Source of the DNA: Acidobacteriota bacterium
GTDB lineage: Bacteria; Acidobacteriota; Terriglobia; Terriglobales; Acidobacteriaceae
DNA: 12,789 nucleotides
Assembly (NCBI GenBank): GCA_025353435.1
Contig: JANXQR010000789.1
Location: 1-12,789 of the forward strand
Reading direction: 5' to 3'
In this document: piece after piece, positions 1-7,685 of the stretch
How the letters are laid out: every line of letters starts with the position of its first letter
Position numbering within the stretch: position 1 is the first letter of the stretch
Notes under the pieces: model-generated
Database searches by the model: none
What the model saw: the letters and a program-made list of their open reading frames with translations, nothing else
Told to the model about the DNA's origin: nothing
Program-made: the position numbers and the translations under genes

Positions 1-1021
1 GGTCGCCATCTCCCCACCAGAACCAGTCGAAGCGCCGGGTGTCGATGGTGACGTTCGCAATGACTACGTCCTCTACGATGCCACCGTCGAACACCATGAA
101 TGCCAGGCCGCGGTTGGAGTTGGTAATGACGACGTTGCTGATGACCACATGGCGGACGGCCCTGCTGTTCCCGTCGCAAAACTTGATGGCGCTCGATGAC
201 GATGAAAGCCGGCTGTTGGTTACGGTCACGTTTTCTGTGGGAAGGACGGGGCCCCAAGCATCGGTCGAGTAGAAGACGATGGCGTCGTCACCGGTCTCAA
301 TTGTGCAATTGGAGATGTGGACATCCTGGCAGCCATCGGGATCGATGCCGTCGGCCCATACGGCATCTTTCTGGCTCGAGTAGATGTACACCCCATCAAT
401 AACCAGGTGCTTGCAGGCATAGGGATTGATGGTCCAGCTCCGCGACCGGAGGAATTTCAAACCGACAATGCGCACATCAACACAGCGCAACAACAGCACC
501 ATGCGCGGAAACACAGTCTCCTTTGAGAAGCCCGACGGAAACGATCTGAGCAAAGGCTTCCCGGCCGCTTCCATCTGGTGCTGGTTAGAAAGAATGTATT
601 GGTCCGTGATGGTGTTCAGATGCCACTCATAGGCCGCTTGTCCATCGAGCGTCCCTCGACCTTCGAGTGCGATATCGTGCAGATCCTCACCATAAATCAG
701 CGCAGCTTTCCGTGAGTCATCGTATTGACTCCCATCGAGCGTGGCGTAGATGGTCGCGCCCGCCTCCAAGTACAGGCGCACACCGGAGCGCAGGTGAAGC
801 TGTCCTGAAGTGTAGTTACCTGGTGGGACATGGACCTGGCCTCCGCCCACTTTGCCGCAGGCATCGATGGCCTTCTGGATCGCTGGCCGCGCGTCATCGC
901 TCTTGCGGCCGGTTGCGCCGTAATCCTTGACATCAAAGACACGCTGCGCTGCTGCCGGAGGACTGAGAATTGCCAGTGCCACTGTGCACGCGAACAGAAT
1001 GGTACGCCGGATCGGAATCAT
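1..1021 (-). CDS. Exported GH28-like (polygalacturonase-family) beta-helix protein, 3' part missing
   Basis: Reading the minus strand from the ATG at 1021 gives 340 uninterrupted codons that run off the left edge, so the C-terminus is missing. Residues 1-25 form a signal peptide (MIPIRRTILFACTVALAIL, then an Ala-rich cleavage site). The mature N-terminus FDVKDYGATG is the typical start of right-handed beta-helix pectinases, and repeated parallel-strand turns follow. GH28-type acidic residues are visible in ADGID (Asp224) and GDDA (Asp245/Asp246). The His-Gly and Arg-Ile-Lys motifs of classical polygalacturonases are not evident; the region reads S-A-I-K-F instead. The visible end WWGDGD resembles the WWGDGE-type motif of distant bacterial GH28 proteins. 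It probably attacks pectin or rhamnogalacturonan outside the cytoplasm. An in-frame ATG at 1036 is an alternative start. It lies 78 bp downstream of the methyltransferase-like gene on the same strand and may be co-transcribed with it. Confidence 0.9.
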   Translation of the reverse strand, partial: MIPIRRTILFACTVALAILSPPAAAQRVFDVKDYGATGRKSDDARPAIQKAIDACGKVGGGQVHVPPGNYTSGQLHLRSGVRLYLEAGATIYATLDGSQYDDSRKAALIYGEDLHDIALEGRGTLDGQAAYEWHLNTITDQYILSNQHQMEAAGKPLLRSFPSGFSKETVFPRMVLLLRCVDVRIVGLKFLRSRSWTINPYACKHLVIDGVYIYSSQKDAVWADGIDPDGCQDVHISNCTIETGDDAIVFYSTDAWGPVLPTENVTVTNSRLSSSSSAIKFCDGNSRAVRHVVISNVVITNSNRGLAFMVFDGGIVEDVVIANVTIDTRRFDWFWWGDGD

Positions 1022-1099
1022 GCAGAGATAATGCATCAATCACGGTACAAACAACAAGGGCTCTTGCAGACCGGCTGGGACTACGCCGCGGATGCCGGC

Positions 1100-1906
1100 C
1101 TAATTGCGTTTTGCGAAAATTACAATGTGCTGCAGGGGCAATGTCTCCACCGTTCGCACGCGCACTAGCCCGACCGCGCTCATTTCCTCTTCCAGCTGCT
1201 TTACAGACATCTTGTGTACTTCCTTGATGGGGACCGCGGGGTCCTCCTTGCGATACTCGACAAAGACAACACGTCCTCCTGGCTTCAATGCTTCACGAAT
1301 CTTGGTCATCACCTCAAACGGAAAAGCCAGCTCGTGATAGACGTCGACGATAAGTACAAGGTTTATGGTGCCTGCCGGCAAGTTGGGATCAATTTCACTG
1401 CCCTTAACGACTTCCACGTTTGTTGCTTTCATTGCGGCCGCACGCGTTCGGAGCGTGTCAAGCATCTCCTGTTGGATTTCGACGGCCAGCACCTTGCCTG
1501 TATTGCCAACCTTTGGCGCCATCCGGAATGTGAAGTAGCCCGAGCCAGCGCCCAAGTCCGCAACAACCTCACCAGGGCGAAGATCCAACGCCGCAAGCAC
1601 CTCGGCTGGGTGTTCCTCTTCTTCGCGCTCACGCCGGTCCAGCCACTCAATGCCGCCTGGGCCCATTACCTGAGCAATTTCACGCCCCATGTAGAACTTA
1701 CCTGTACCGTTTGGGTCGTGGTTCGTGCGGGTGTCGTAGCGCAGCGGTGTTCGTGAATACGGAGCCGGGGTTTGCGCAAAATCTGCGTGGATTGAAACGC
1801 GGGGCATATCCGGGCGGTTCTGGGAAATCGAATCATGCGCTCCAGCCAGGATAAATGCGAACACGAGGGCCGAAGCCAGAGTACATCTCTTGAGATCGAT
1901 AATCAT
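1100..1906 (-). CDS. Exported class I SAM-dependent methyltransferase-fold protein
   Basis: The protein has 268 residues. An N-terminal hydrophobic segment (about residues 6-22, ASALVFAFILAG) looks like a signal peptide with cleavage soon after. A conserved pre-domain stretch (YMGREIAQVMGPGG, then a run of charged residues) precedes a Rossmann-type methyltransferase domain. That domain has motif I VADLGAGSGYF (about residues 115-125), an acidic residue after strand 2 (VLAVEIQQEM), motif IV-like LVLIVDVYHEL and a post-motif LKPGGRVVFVEY. The ATG at 1906 is chosen because GGAGGT lies five to six bases upstream; a GTG at 1912 overlaps that ribosome binding site. The substrate is unknown. Export is odd because SAM is a cytoplasmic cofactor. 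The GH28 gene follows on the same strand. The fold call is secure, but whether the protein is catalytic is uncertain. Confidence 0.9.
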   Translation of the reverse strand: MIIDLKRCTLASALVFAFILAGAHDSISQNRPDMPRVSIHADFAQTPAPYSRTPLRYDTRTNHDPNGTGKFYMGREIAQVMGPGGIEWLDRREREEEEHPAEVLAALDLRPGEVVADLGAGSGYFTFRMAPKVGNTGKVLAVEIQQEMLDTLRTRAAAMKATNVEVVKGSEIDPNLPAGTINLVLIVDVYHELAFPFEVMTKIREALKPGGRVVFVEYRKEDPAVPIKEVHKMSVKQLEEEMSAVGLVRVRTVETLPLQHIVIFAKRN

Positions 1907-1910
1907 ATGC

Positions 1911-1916
1911 ACCTCC
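1911..1916 (-). promoter_or_regulatory. Ribosome binding site of the methyltransferase-like gene
   Basis: On the minus strand GGAGGT is followed four bases later by the ATG at 1906. The upstream GTG at 1912 lies inside this motif, so the ATG is the better start. Confidence 0.6.
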
Positions 1917-2031
1917 AGATTGTGGAAAGAACCCTATTTCAACAATAGTCCGGCGCAGCGGCCGGGTCGGTATCTGATTTCCGGTTACTGCTTTGGGCTA
2001 CGAAGTTTCCATAAGAGAGTCGCATTATTGG

Positions 2032-2059
2032 CTCGCGAATGGGAACGTTGGTTCGCGAG
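2032..2059. repeat. 8-bp perfect inverted repeat, possible operator or hairpin
   Basis: CTCGCGAA (2032-2039) and TTCGCGAG (2052-2059) are perfect inverted copies separated by 12 bases. Each arm contains the palindrome TCGCGA, and the two cores start 20 bp apart, about two helical turns. Its place between two divergent genes fits a dimeric regulator site, although no regulator gene is nearby. It has no T-tract, so it is not an obvious terminator. Confidence 0.45.
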
Positions 2060-2307
2060 GCCGGAAGCCGACTTTACATTGCCTGCTTTTTTGCGATCGG
2101 ATACGGTGAAACCACTCTTTGTGTGAATTGTGAGCACGCGTACTCTGGCGCTCAACCTGTCAAGCCAATCCAACTCGCGGGCACTGCAATACTTGATAGT
2201 TTCCGTAATAGAGCTCGTTCGACAACCTAAAATCGTGAAGTGTTGGAAACGGGCTCACTTGCAAAGTACGCACTTCCCGCGATCCGTCAACTGCCCACGG
2301 TGAGAAA

Positions 2308-2312
2308 GAAGG
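2308..2312 (+). promoter_or_regulatory. Ribosome binding site of the tannase-family gene
   Basis: GAAGG lies six bases before the ATG at 2319, which begins a clear signal peptide. This supports the chosen start. Confidence 0.5.
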
Positions 2313-2318
2313 TCCCCT

Positions 2319-3872
2319 ATGATTCACCACAAACTCCTGCTTCTGTTCATAACAGCCACGTGCGCTTCCGTTCTTGCCAGTGCTCATGCGGCTGACTCGT
2401 GCGTGGCCTTGGGCCACTTAAGGATTGACGATGTCGAGATCACAAAATCGGCGATGATGCCGGCCGGCACAGCCGTTCCGCCTGCTTATCCGGGCGCTCC
2501 GACCTCCGGCCCATTGCCTGAGCACTGCCGCGTTGATGGTGTGATAAATCGGCGAAAAGGGGCAGATGGAGAAGAGTTCGGGATCAGCTTCGCACTGGCG
2601 CTGCCTGACGCGGCAGCATGGAACGGTGACTTCATCATGCAAGGAGGCGGGGGCGGAAATGGCGTGGTGGCCTATCCGATTGGAGCATCGTACTCCGGCG
2701 ACAAAAGCGCTCTCGGCCGCGGGTTCGCGGTGGCCAGCACCGATACGGGACACAAGGCAAAGACGGGCCCGTTTGATTTTTCATTCATGCGCGATCAGCA
2801 GGCTTATCTCGATTTCGCGTTTCTCGCCAATGCTGAAGTAGCCGGGGTCGCTAAGAAAATCATTGCGCAGTACTACGCCAAGTCTGCGGCGTATTCCTAC
2901 TTTGTAGGCTGTTCGACCGGCGGGCGAGAAGGAATGATCCTATCGCAGCGCTATCCCTCTGTCTTCAATGGGATCGTATCGGGCGATCCGGCAATGCGTA
3001 CAGGCCTCTCGAATCTTGCCATTAGTAAATGGATTCCGGCGGCCTACAACCAGGCGGCACCCAAGGATGAATCGGGAAAGCCTCTGATCGACAAGTTCCT
3101 GACTGATGGCGATCGCAAAGTTTTTATGGACGCGCTCATGAAGCAATGCGACGGAAAGGATGGTGTCGTTGATGGGATGATCTCTGACCCGACGAGTTGC
3201 GATTTCGATCCCGCTGCGCTCGCCTGCAAGCCTGGCCAGAGCGATGTTTGCATTGCACCCGAGAAAGTTGCGGCAATCAAAAAGGCGTTCGCAGGCCCCA
3301 AGAACTCGTACGGCACGCAGGTGTATCCGGGGTTTCTGTATGACGCCGGTATCGCGGAGACCGGTTCGGTTCCGGGGCTGCTCGCTCTCGGCGTTAACGG
3401 TCTCTTCGGTCCATATCCGACCGTGACCGAGATCGATGTCGACAACGAGGCTCTACATGCCTCCGATCCGCTGGTAGAGCCCGCATCTACCAATCTATCC
3501 ACGTTTTCTGCGCGCGGCGGCAAATTCCTATTCTTCCATGGAGACAGCGATCCGTGGTTCTCACCGCTTGATACGCTCGGGTATTATCGATCGCTTGCTG
3601 CAACCAACGGCGGTGCAGAAAAGGTTTCCGAGTGGAGCAGAATGTTCCTTGTGCCAGGTATGCGCCACTGTGGCGGTGGGCCGGCGCTCGACCAATTCGA
3701 TATGCTTGGAGCAGTGGTGAATTGGGTCGAGAAAGGGACTGCCCCGGCGTTCATTATAGCCACGGGAAAGGCGTTTCCTGGCCGAAGCCGACCGCTATGC
3801 GCGTATCCCAAACACGCCCACTACTCGGGGCATGGAGCCACGAACGACGCTTCTAACTTCACTTGTCAATGA
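2319..3872 (+). CDS. Secreted tannase/feruloyl esterase family serine hydrolase
   Basis: This 517-residue protein belongs to the tannase/feruloyl-esterase/MHETase family (Pfam tannase). Residues 1-25 are a signal peptide (KLLLLFITATCASVLASAHA), so it acts in the periplasm or outside the cell. The full CS-D-HC signature of the family is present: Cys198-Ser199 in GCSTGG (nucleophile), Asp411 in HGDSDPW, and His450-Cys451 in MRHCGGG. The two cysteines are expected to form a disulfide that joins Ser and His. The oxyanion-side segment MQGGGGGNG lies near 107-115. Residues 277-286 (CDGKDGVVDG) form the family's calcium-binding loop next to the lid domain. Extra cysteines (70, 294, 303, 311, 494, 516) suggest further disulfides. 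Expected substrates are gallate, ferulate or related aromatic esters in plant material; the exact one cannot be read from sequence. The nearby GH28 protein fits plant cell-wall breakdown. Confidence 0.95.
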   Translation: MIHHKLLLLFITATCASVLASAHAADSCVALGHLRIDDVEITKSAMMPAGTAVPPAYPGAPTSGPLPEHCRVDGVINRRKGADGEEFGISFALALPDAAAWNGDFIMQGGGGGNGVVAYPIGASYSGDKSALGRGFAVASTDTGHKAKTGPFDFSFMRDQQAYLDFAFLANAEVAGVAKKIIAQYYAKSAAYSYFVGCSTGGREGMILSQRYPSVFNGIVSGDPAMRTGLSNLAISKWIPAAYNQAAPKDESGKPLIDKFLTDGDRKVFMDALMKQCDGKDGVVDGMISDPTSCDFDPAALACKPGQSDVCIAPEKVAAIKKAFAGPKNSYGTQVYPGFLYDAGIAETGSVPGLLALGVNGLFGPYPTVTEIDVDNEALHASDPLVEPASTNLSTFSARGGKFLFFHGDSDPWFSPLDTLGYYRSLAATNGGAEKVSEWSRMFLVPGMRHCGGGPALDQFDMLGAVVNWVEKGTAPAFIIATGKAFPGRSRPLCAYPKHAHYSGHGATNDASNFTCQ

Positions 3873-4185
3873 AGCACGCCAGTTGTTCGTATCCCGCGGT
3901 ACCCTGGCGAATGGTATCCCGTTGAGGCACTCCATCCTTCATCGGAAGATCGAGCTTTTGGCGACAGCACCAAAACTTGGAGAACTTTGAAACGCTGAAG
4001 GCCAATTGAACACTATCCCTCTGTGCGAGACCCGCAAGGTTCAGGGCGAGGGCTCTGAACTGCTGGTTTTGATGTGCACTGCCCCGGAGAAATGCCGTAT
4101 TCGCAGCTGGCAACAGTCGGTGTTCAACGTCCGTACGTTGGACGAAAGCCCCAGAGCCTGCTGCGCCGACGGTTAGGTGGATAGG
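3873..4185. other. Intergenic gap, no convincing gene
   Basis: About 310 bp lie between the tannase stop and the start of the large hydrolase gene. No plus-strand frame is open across it. A minus-strand frame crosses it (3859-4302) but overlaps both neighbouring genes and shows no domain I recognise. The promoter of the downstream four-gene cluster is expected here, but I see no convincing -35/-10 pair and no strong terminator hairpin. Confidence 0.5.
4175..4180 (+). promoter_or_regulatory. Ribosome binding site of the large hydrolase gene
   Basis: AGGTGG lies five bases before the ATG at 4186. The in-frame GTG at 4177 falls inside this motif, so the ATG is preferred. Confidence 0.55.
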
Positions 4186-6897
4186 ATGATCAGGTTCTGG
4201 CTCAGCGACGAAAACAATAACTCGACTAAGGTCTTTCCGATAGGTTCCACCATATTTATTGGCGGCCAGGGCCTGCATCCATCTACCGTTTATGACTTCC
4301 ACCTGTCAGGTGAATCAGAAGACGACACGACCACCCTCCTTGCTCGTTACACGACCGATCGTCACGGAGTCATGCCCACAACCGCACTCATTCCATATGT
4401 AGGCGTGTTCAAGCAAGGCGACACTCATGCACAATCTGAAGAGGATGCCCACAGGGAATCTGCCGGTCGCACCTTCATGATCCGTGCTGAAGGCAACGAG
4501 AAATCCGGGCACGATTCCGAGGAACTCAAGTTCACGGTAATGCCCCGAAACAGCGAGCGCTGGATCTTTTCCTGCGACGCGAACGGCCACCTGCAAACCG
4601 GTATCGAGCAGGGTGAGGGACCAGTCTCAATAGCGCTCCGCAATTTTCCGGCAGGGTGCGTCCGAGTGTATCTCGTCCCCCGGCAGTTTGGATGGCGAGT
4701 CGGCGATCCCATTGAGCCGGTTGCTACACGAACAGGCGAAATCTGCCGCCGCGTGTTCCATCACGATGGCTGTGCCGAGCGTATCGTCAAGTTGGCAGAA
4801 AGCGATGAGATCCCCGCCGGAAGCTACCAGCTCATCGCCCGATCCTTTCCGCTGGGATGGTATGAGGCAGGGGAAACCACGCTGCTGGCGGATGATGTTG
4901 TTTCAGATCGCCGGTTCGCTTCCCTTGTCATTCGGCTGCCGTTCAGCAAACGTTTCGGCTATGACAACGGCGTCGTTCTAACGCCCGAGATCGCTGGACG
5001 TCCGCTGGCCCACAGGCCCTATTTCAGGTTCGTCAACAACTTTCCGATCGGAACCGATGTCTACGCGGCCCTCGATCCAGATGCACTGCCTGCGGGACTG
5101 GTGGGCAAGCGTGCTGCGATATATGTTATCCGACATGAAACCGCCGCCCAATGGTCAGTGAGCAGCGCGCTCAATGATATCTCCGGCCCCGGCATGACTT
5201 CCGCTCCGAAGATTGTGCCGATAGTGCCTGGCTGCGTCAACTGGAATACAACTCTTGTCTGGCCCAATCCACAGGTCGCTGGGAAGTACGACATTGCCAT
5301 CGATTTCGGCAATAACGCAGCGAATCCGCAGGATTTCGTAACCGATGGTTCTCTCGATACTCCCCTCGACATGATTGACGGATACGTGCGAGTGGGTTTT
5401 TATGTGACCGACGATCCGTCGCTGTCGGGCCCGTTTGTGGGCAAAATCGGTCAACATGACTACGCTCTCGGATCTATACAAGTGCCATCGACCGATGCCG
5501 GCTTAACGCCGACAGACACGCTTCCTATCACAGCGACGGTCCGTTACCCGGCGCAGTCGAGCGGAATTGACGCAGCCTTTGCGCCTGGGAGTTTCCCACT
5601 CGTGGTCATCATGCATGGTAACTCGGGTTATGACAACTCCTATCTCGGATATAACTACCTGCTAGACCACCTCGCAAGCCATGGCTTCGTTGCCATGAGT
5701 ATCTACGCGCCCGTGGGAGTAATGATCGAGACCCGCGCTCGCGCAACCCTGGCACACATCGGCATCATGGCCCAGAACAATGCCAATCCGGGGCTGTTCC
5801 AGGGCCACATTGACATGAACCACATTGGCATCGCGGGTCATTCCCGTGGGGGCGAAGCAGTCGTACGCGCGGCGCGAATCAACGCTTCTGAGGGATTGGG
5901 CTGGAATATCCAGGCCGGCGTTTCCATTGCTCCCACCGATTATTTTCATTATGGAGATCCGGGCATCCCCCTGCTGGTTATTTATGGCTCGAATGATGGA
6001 GACGTCGCCGGTACGTGGCCTGATCGCACCTGCTTCAATATCTATGATGAGGCCGGCCGACCGCGCTCATTTATCTTCGTTTATGGCGCGACGCACGATC
6101 AATTCAACACTATCTGGGCACCCACGTTTCTAAGCGTTGAATCCGATATAGCGCCGTCAGACGTGCCGAAGCTCATTTCATTGAATGATCACGAAAATGT
6201 GGCCAAGGGATATGTAACAGCCTTCATGCAGACCCATCTGCAAGGTCGTGCCGAGCAACTGGAATACTTCAGCGCAAACCTTAGACCAATCCTGGTTAGT
6301 TCATTGCAGATTCACGCCTCTCACCAGGAGCCTGGCGTTCGACTGGTTGACAATTTTGAACAGGCACCACACAATCCCAACGTCAACACTCTCGGCGGCG
6401 GTGTTACTCCCACCTCACTTTCAACGCTGGCCGAGAACACGCTTCGTACTCTTGATGTCCATTCTCCGCACGTAACTAGCGGGGGAGAGATTGCCTGGCA
6501 GAGTCTTTCCGGCAGATACTCGAGCCAACTGCCTGGGACGGCGAAAGACGTGTCAGGATTTGCTGTACTGGCCTTTCGCGTGACACAGAAATACGGCAGC
6601 CCAGAGAATCCATCGAACCTGCCGCAGGACTTGTTTGTGCGTCTCACGGATGGCGGCGGTAAGTCGCGTGCGATTCGCGTGAGTACCTTCACAGACGTTC
6701 CATTCCCTTACGAACGCGGTTTTGCCGACCTGATCAAGTCAGCACTTAAGAGCGTTCGGATTCCACTTCTGTCGTTTACCATCGCCAATCTCGGCGCTCA
6801 GGACGTAGATCTGACGAATGTCGCTTCAGTGTCGTTCGAATTTGACGCGAATTCAACCGGTCACATCGAGATCGACGACATCGAATTCACCCAATAG
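4186..6897 (+). CDS. Large multidomain alpha/beta-hydrolase with beta-rich N-terminus and C-terminal binding-like domain
   Basis: The product has 903 residues. Residues 1 to about 430 are beta-rich and look like several Ig-like or adhesin-like modules (for example VFPIGSTIFIGGQGLHP near 16-32), but I cannot name the family. Residues 430-690 are an alpha/beta-hydrolase of the dienelactone-hydrolase/PAF-acetylhydrolase/polyester-hydrolase type. It has HGNSG near 477 (oxyanion region), nucleophile Ser553 in GHSRGG, a candidate Asp at 604 or 606 in YGSNDGD, and His637 in GATHDQ. Residues 720-903 resemble a galactose-binding-like or CBM11-like jelly roll (RLVDNFE at the start, IEIDDIEFT at the end). 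There is no signal peptide or membrane segment at the chosen start, which is unusual for this architecture. The substrate is unknown; an ester is likely. It is the first gene of a tight cluster, with only 16 bp before the next gene. Confidence 0.9.
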   Translation: MIRFWLSDENNNSTKVFPIGSTIFIGGQGLHPSTVYDFHLSGESEDDTTTLLARYTTDRHGVMPTTALIPYVGVFKQGDTHAQSEEDAHRESAGRTFMIRAEGNEKSGHDSEELKFTVMPRNSERWIFSCDANGHLQTGIEQGEGPVSIALRNFPAGCVRVYLVPRQFGWRVGDPIEPVATRTGEICRRVFHHDGCAERIVKLAESDEIPAGSYQLIARSFPLGWYEAGETTLLADDVVSDRRFASLVIRLPFSKRFGYDNGVVLTPEIAGRPLAHRPYFRFVNNFPIGTDVYAALDPDALPAGLVGKRAAIYVIRHETAAQWSVSSALNDISGPGMTSAPKIVPIVPGCVNWNTTLVWPNPQVAGKYDIAIDFGNNAANPQDFVTDGSLDTPLDMIDGYVRVGFYVTDDPSLSGPFVGKIGQHDYALGSIQVPSTDAGLTPTDTLPITATVRYPAQSSGIDAAFAPGSFPLVVIMHGNSGYDNSYLGYNYLLDHLASHGFVAMSIYAPVGVMIETRARATLAHIGIMAQNNANPGLFQGHIDMNHIGIAGHSRGGEAVVRAARINASEGLGWNIQAGVSIAPTDYFHYGDPGIPLLVIYGSNDGDVAGTWPDRTCFNIYDEAGRPRSFIFVYGATHDQFNTIWAPTFLSVESDIAPSDVPKLISLNDHENVAKGYVTAFMQTHLQGRAEQLEYFSANLRPILVSSLQIHASHQEPGVRLVDNFEQAPHNPNVNTLGGGVTPTSLSTLAENTLRTLDVHSPHVTSGGEIAWQSLSGRYSSQLPGTAKDVSGFAVLAFRVTQKYGSPENPSNLPQDLFVRLTDGGGKSRAIRVSTFTDVPFPYERGFADLIKSALKSVRIPLLSFTIANLGAQDVDLTNVASVSFEFDANSTGHIEIDDIEFTQ

Positions 6898-6913
6898 TTC
6901 CTCGGAGTTCATC

Positions 6914-7252
6914 ATGGCTAGAAATCTATTGCAGTTAAGTCACTACGAAGCCGAAATGGTGCGGATGCCCTCAGAAGAACGCGACGGAAAGGTCATTGAG
7001 GCACTTCGCGTCGTAGTATTCGGTCCGAACTTTCCCCAACGAGCCATCGACCCCGAAATTCTTATCGGACGCGTCTTTGCCAGGCGAATTTCGATTTCGT
7101 CGAATCAAGGGAGTATTCGCGGATATTTCAGCGAATTGCCTGAAGAGGGCCAGAGCATTCGAGTTCGTTATGGAGATAGCCAGGAAGGCGAGTTGGACGA
7201 GCGATTCTCAAGAAAGACGATTCGCCCGATCCCAAAGGACTGCACAACATGA
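6914..7252 (+). CDS. Small beta-rich protein of unknown function, second gene of the hydrolase-protease cluster
   Basis: The product has 112 residues with no signal peptide or membrane segment. The ATG at 6914 is preceded by GGAG at 6904-6907; an earlier in-frame ATG at 6818 lies inside the hydrolase gene and is unlikely. From residue 26 the sequence alternates short hydrophobic strands and turns (ALRVVVFGPNFPQRAIDPEILIG, given here as residues 30-52). The G-x-N-F-P turn and the later IG are reminiscent of IPT/TIG-type immunoglobulin folds, but I do not recognise a named family. A second strand group follows (SIRGYFSELPEEGQSIRVRY, about 79-98) and the end is RPIPKDC. The stop overlaps the next start as ATGA at 7249-7252, so the two proteins are probably translationally coupled and made in similar amounts. 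The function is unknown; a structural or binding role is a guess. Confidence 0.8.
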   Translation: MARNLLQLSHYEAEMVRMPSEERDGKVIEALRVVVFGPNFPQRAIDPEILIGRVFARRISISSNQGSIRGYFSELPEEGQSIRVRYGDSQEGELDERFSRKTIRPIPKDCTT

Positions 7253-7611
7253 TCATTAGTTCGTATCAAGACTTTATCTCCAATCTGCAAACGCACCTCA
7301 CAGTGGAGGAACGCGCCAACGGTGTCGCCTATGCGGCGGTCACCGACAAGCCGTTCGTAGCGGGCGATCGATTGCAGTTTCCGGGCACTGAAGTTGAAGT
7401 CAAAGCCGATTCATGGCTTGCCTTCATCGACCGAGTTCCGATGGCTAACTGGGGCCATCCCGCTCGGTATCTGCTCGTGAGCTACGAGAGTGATCAAACC
7501 TGGTCATTCGAGACTCGTCTCCCGCCCTTCCAAACTCACGGTGATTTGCAATGGCGCGCTGTATACAAGGCGCCTTCGGTACCAGACGCTGCTGTGGCGT
7601 CTCCACAGTAA
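7249..7611 (+). CDS. Small protein sharing a domain with the N-terminus of the downstream caspase-like protease
   Basis: The product has 120 residues and is predicted to be soluble. Its stretch at about 36-93 aligns without gaps in its core with residues 38-96 of the protease encoded at 7686. Shared features are G-[DE]-R-[LI], then F-x-D-x-x-P-x-A-N-[WF]-G-H, R-Y-L-L, and R-[LF]-P-P. I do not recognise the domain. The ATG at 7249 overlaps the previous stop (ATGA), and AAAGGA lies nine bases upstream, which suggests coupled translation. Because it is a stand-alone copy of a domain fused to a protease, it may act as a binding partner, inhibitor or scaffold of that protease, or both may bind a common ligand through this domain; this is inference only. 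The C-terminal 20 residues are low in structure (P-D-A-A-V-A-S-P-Q). Confidence 0.85.
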   Translation: MIISSYQDFISNLQTHLTVEERANGVAYAAVTDKPFVAGDRLQFPGTEVEVKADSWLAFIDRVPMANWGHPARYLLVSYESDQTWSFETRLPPFQTHGDLQWRAVYKAPSVPDAAVASPQ

Positions 7612-7672
7612 ATCCATCCGCATCATTCCCTGATGCAGCCGAACCCATGTTGACTAACAAACCCTATTAATT

Positions 7673-7678
7673 AAGGAG
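7673..7678 (+). promoter_or_regulatory. Strong ribosome binding site of the caspase-like protease gene
   Basis: AAGGAG lies seven bases before the ATG at 7686. It is the strongest ribosome binding site in the cluster and follows a 74-bp gap, so the protease may be translated at a higher level than the upstream proteins. Confidence 0.65.
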
Positions 7679-7685
7679 AAGAATC

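Larger units (their letters stand above)
1913..2318. other. Divergent intergenic region without a convincing gene
   Basis: About 400 bp separate the minus-strand methyltransferase-like gene from the plus-strand tannase gene. Short open frames on both strands have no recognisable domain, no good ribosome binding site, and overlap each other. Both outward promoters should lie here, but I could not find a convincing -35/-10 pair for either. The one clear structure is the inverted repeat at 2032-2059. Confidence 0.6.

Noticed and set aside
1214..1756. A 180-codon plus-strand open frame
   Set aside because: It is antisense to the methyltransferase domain, whose motifs are unmistakable on the minus strand.
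2125..2135. GAATTGTGAGC, identical to part of the E. coli lac operator
   Set aside because: The second half of the operator is absent and there is no LacI-type gene nearby; an 11-base match is likely chance.
3044..3523. A 159-codon minus-strand open frame
   Set aside because: It is antisense to the lid domain of the tannase gene, and the Ser/Pro-rich translation looks like a shadow frame.
3859..4302. A 147-codon minus-strand open frame across the gap between the tannase and the large hydrolase genes
   Set aside because: It overlaps the tannase end and about 117 bp of the hydrolase start, has no recognisable domain, and I saw no good ribosome binding site. A decayed gene remnant remains possible.
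6818..6913. Upstream ATG extending the 112-residue protein
   Set aside because: It lies inside the 3' end of the hydrolase gene, while the ATG at 6914 has a well-placed GGAG.
7620..7636. Small hairpin GCATCA-TTCCC-TGATGC between the 120-residue protein gene and the protease gene
   Set aside because: The 6-bp stem is weak and has no T-tract, so I do not call it a terminator; it could at most tune expression slightly.
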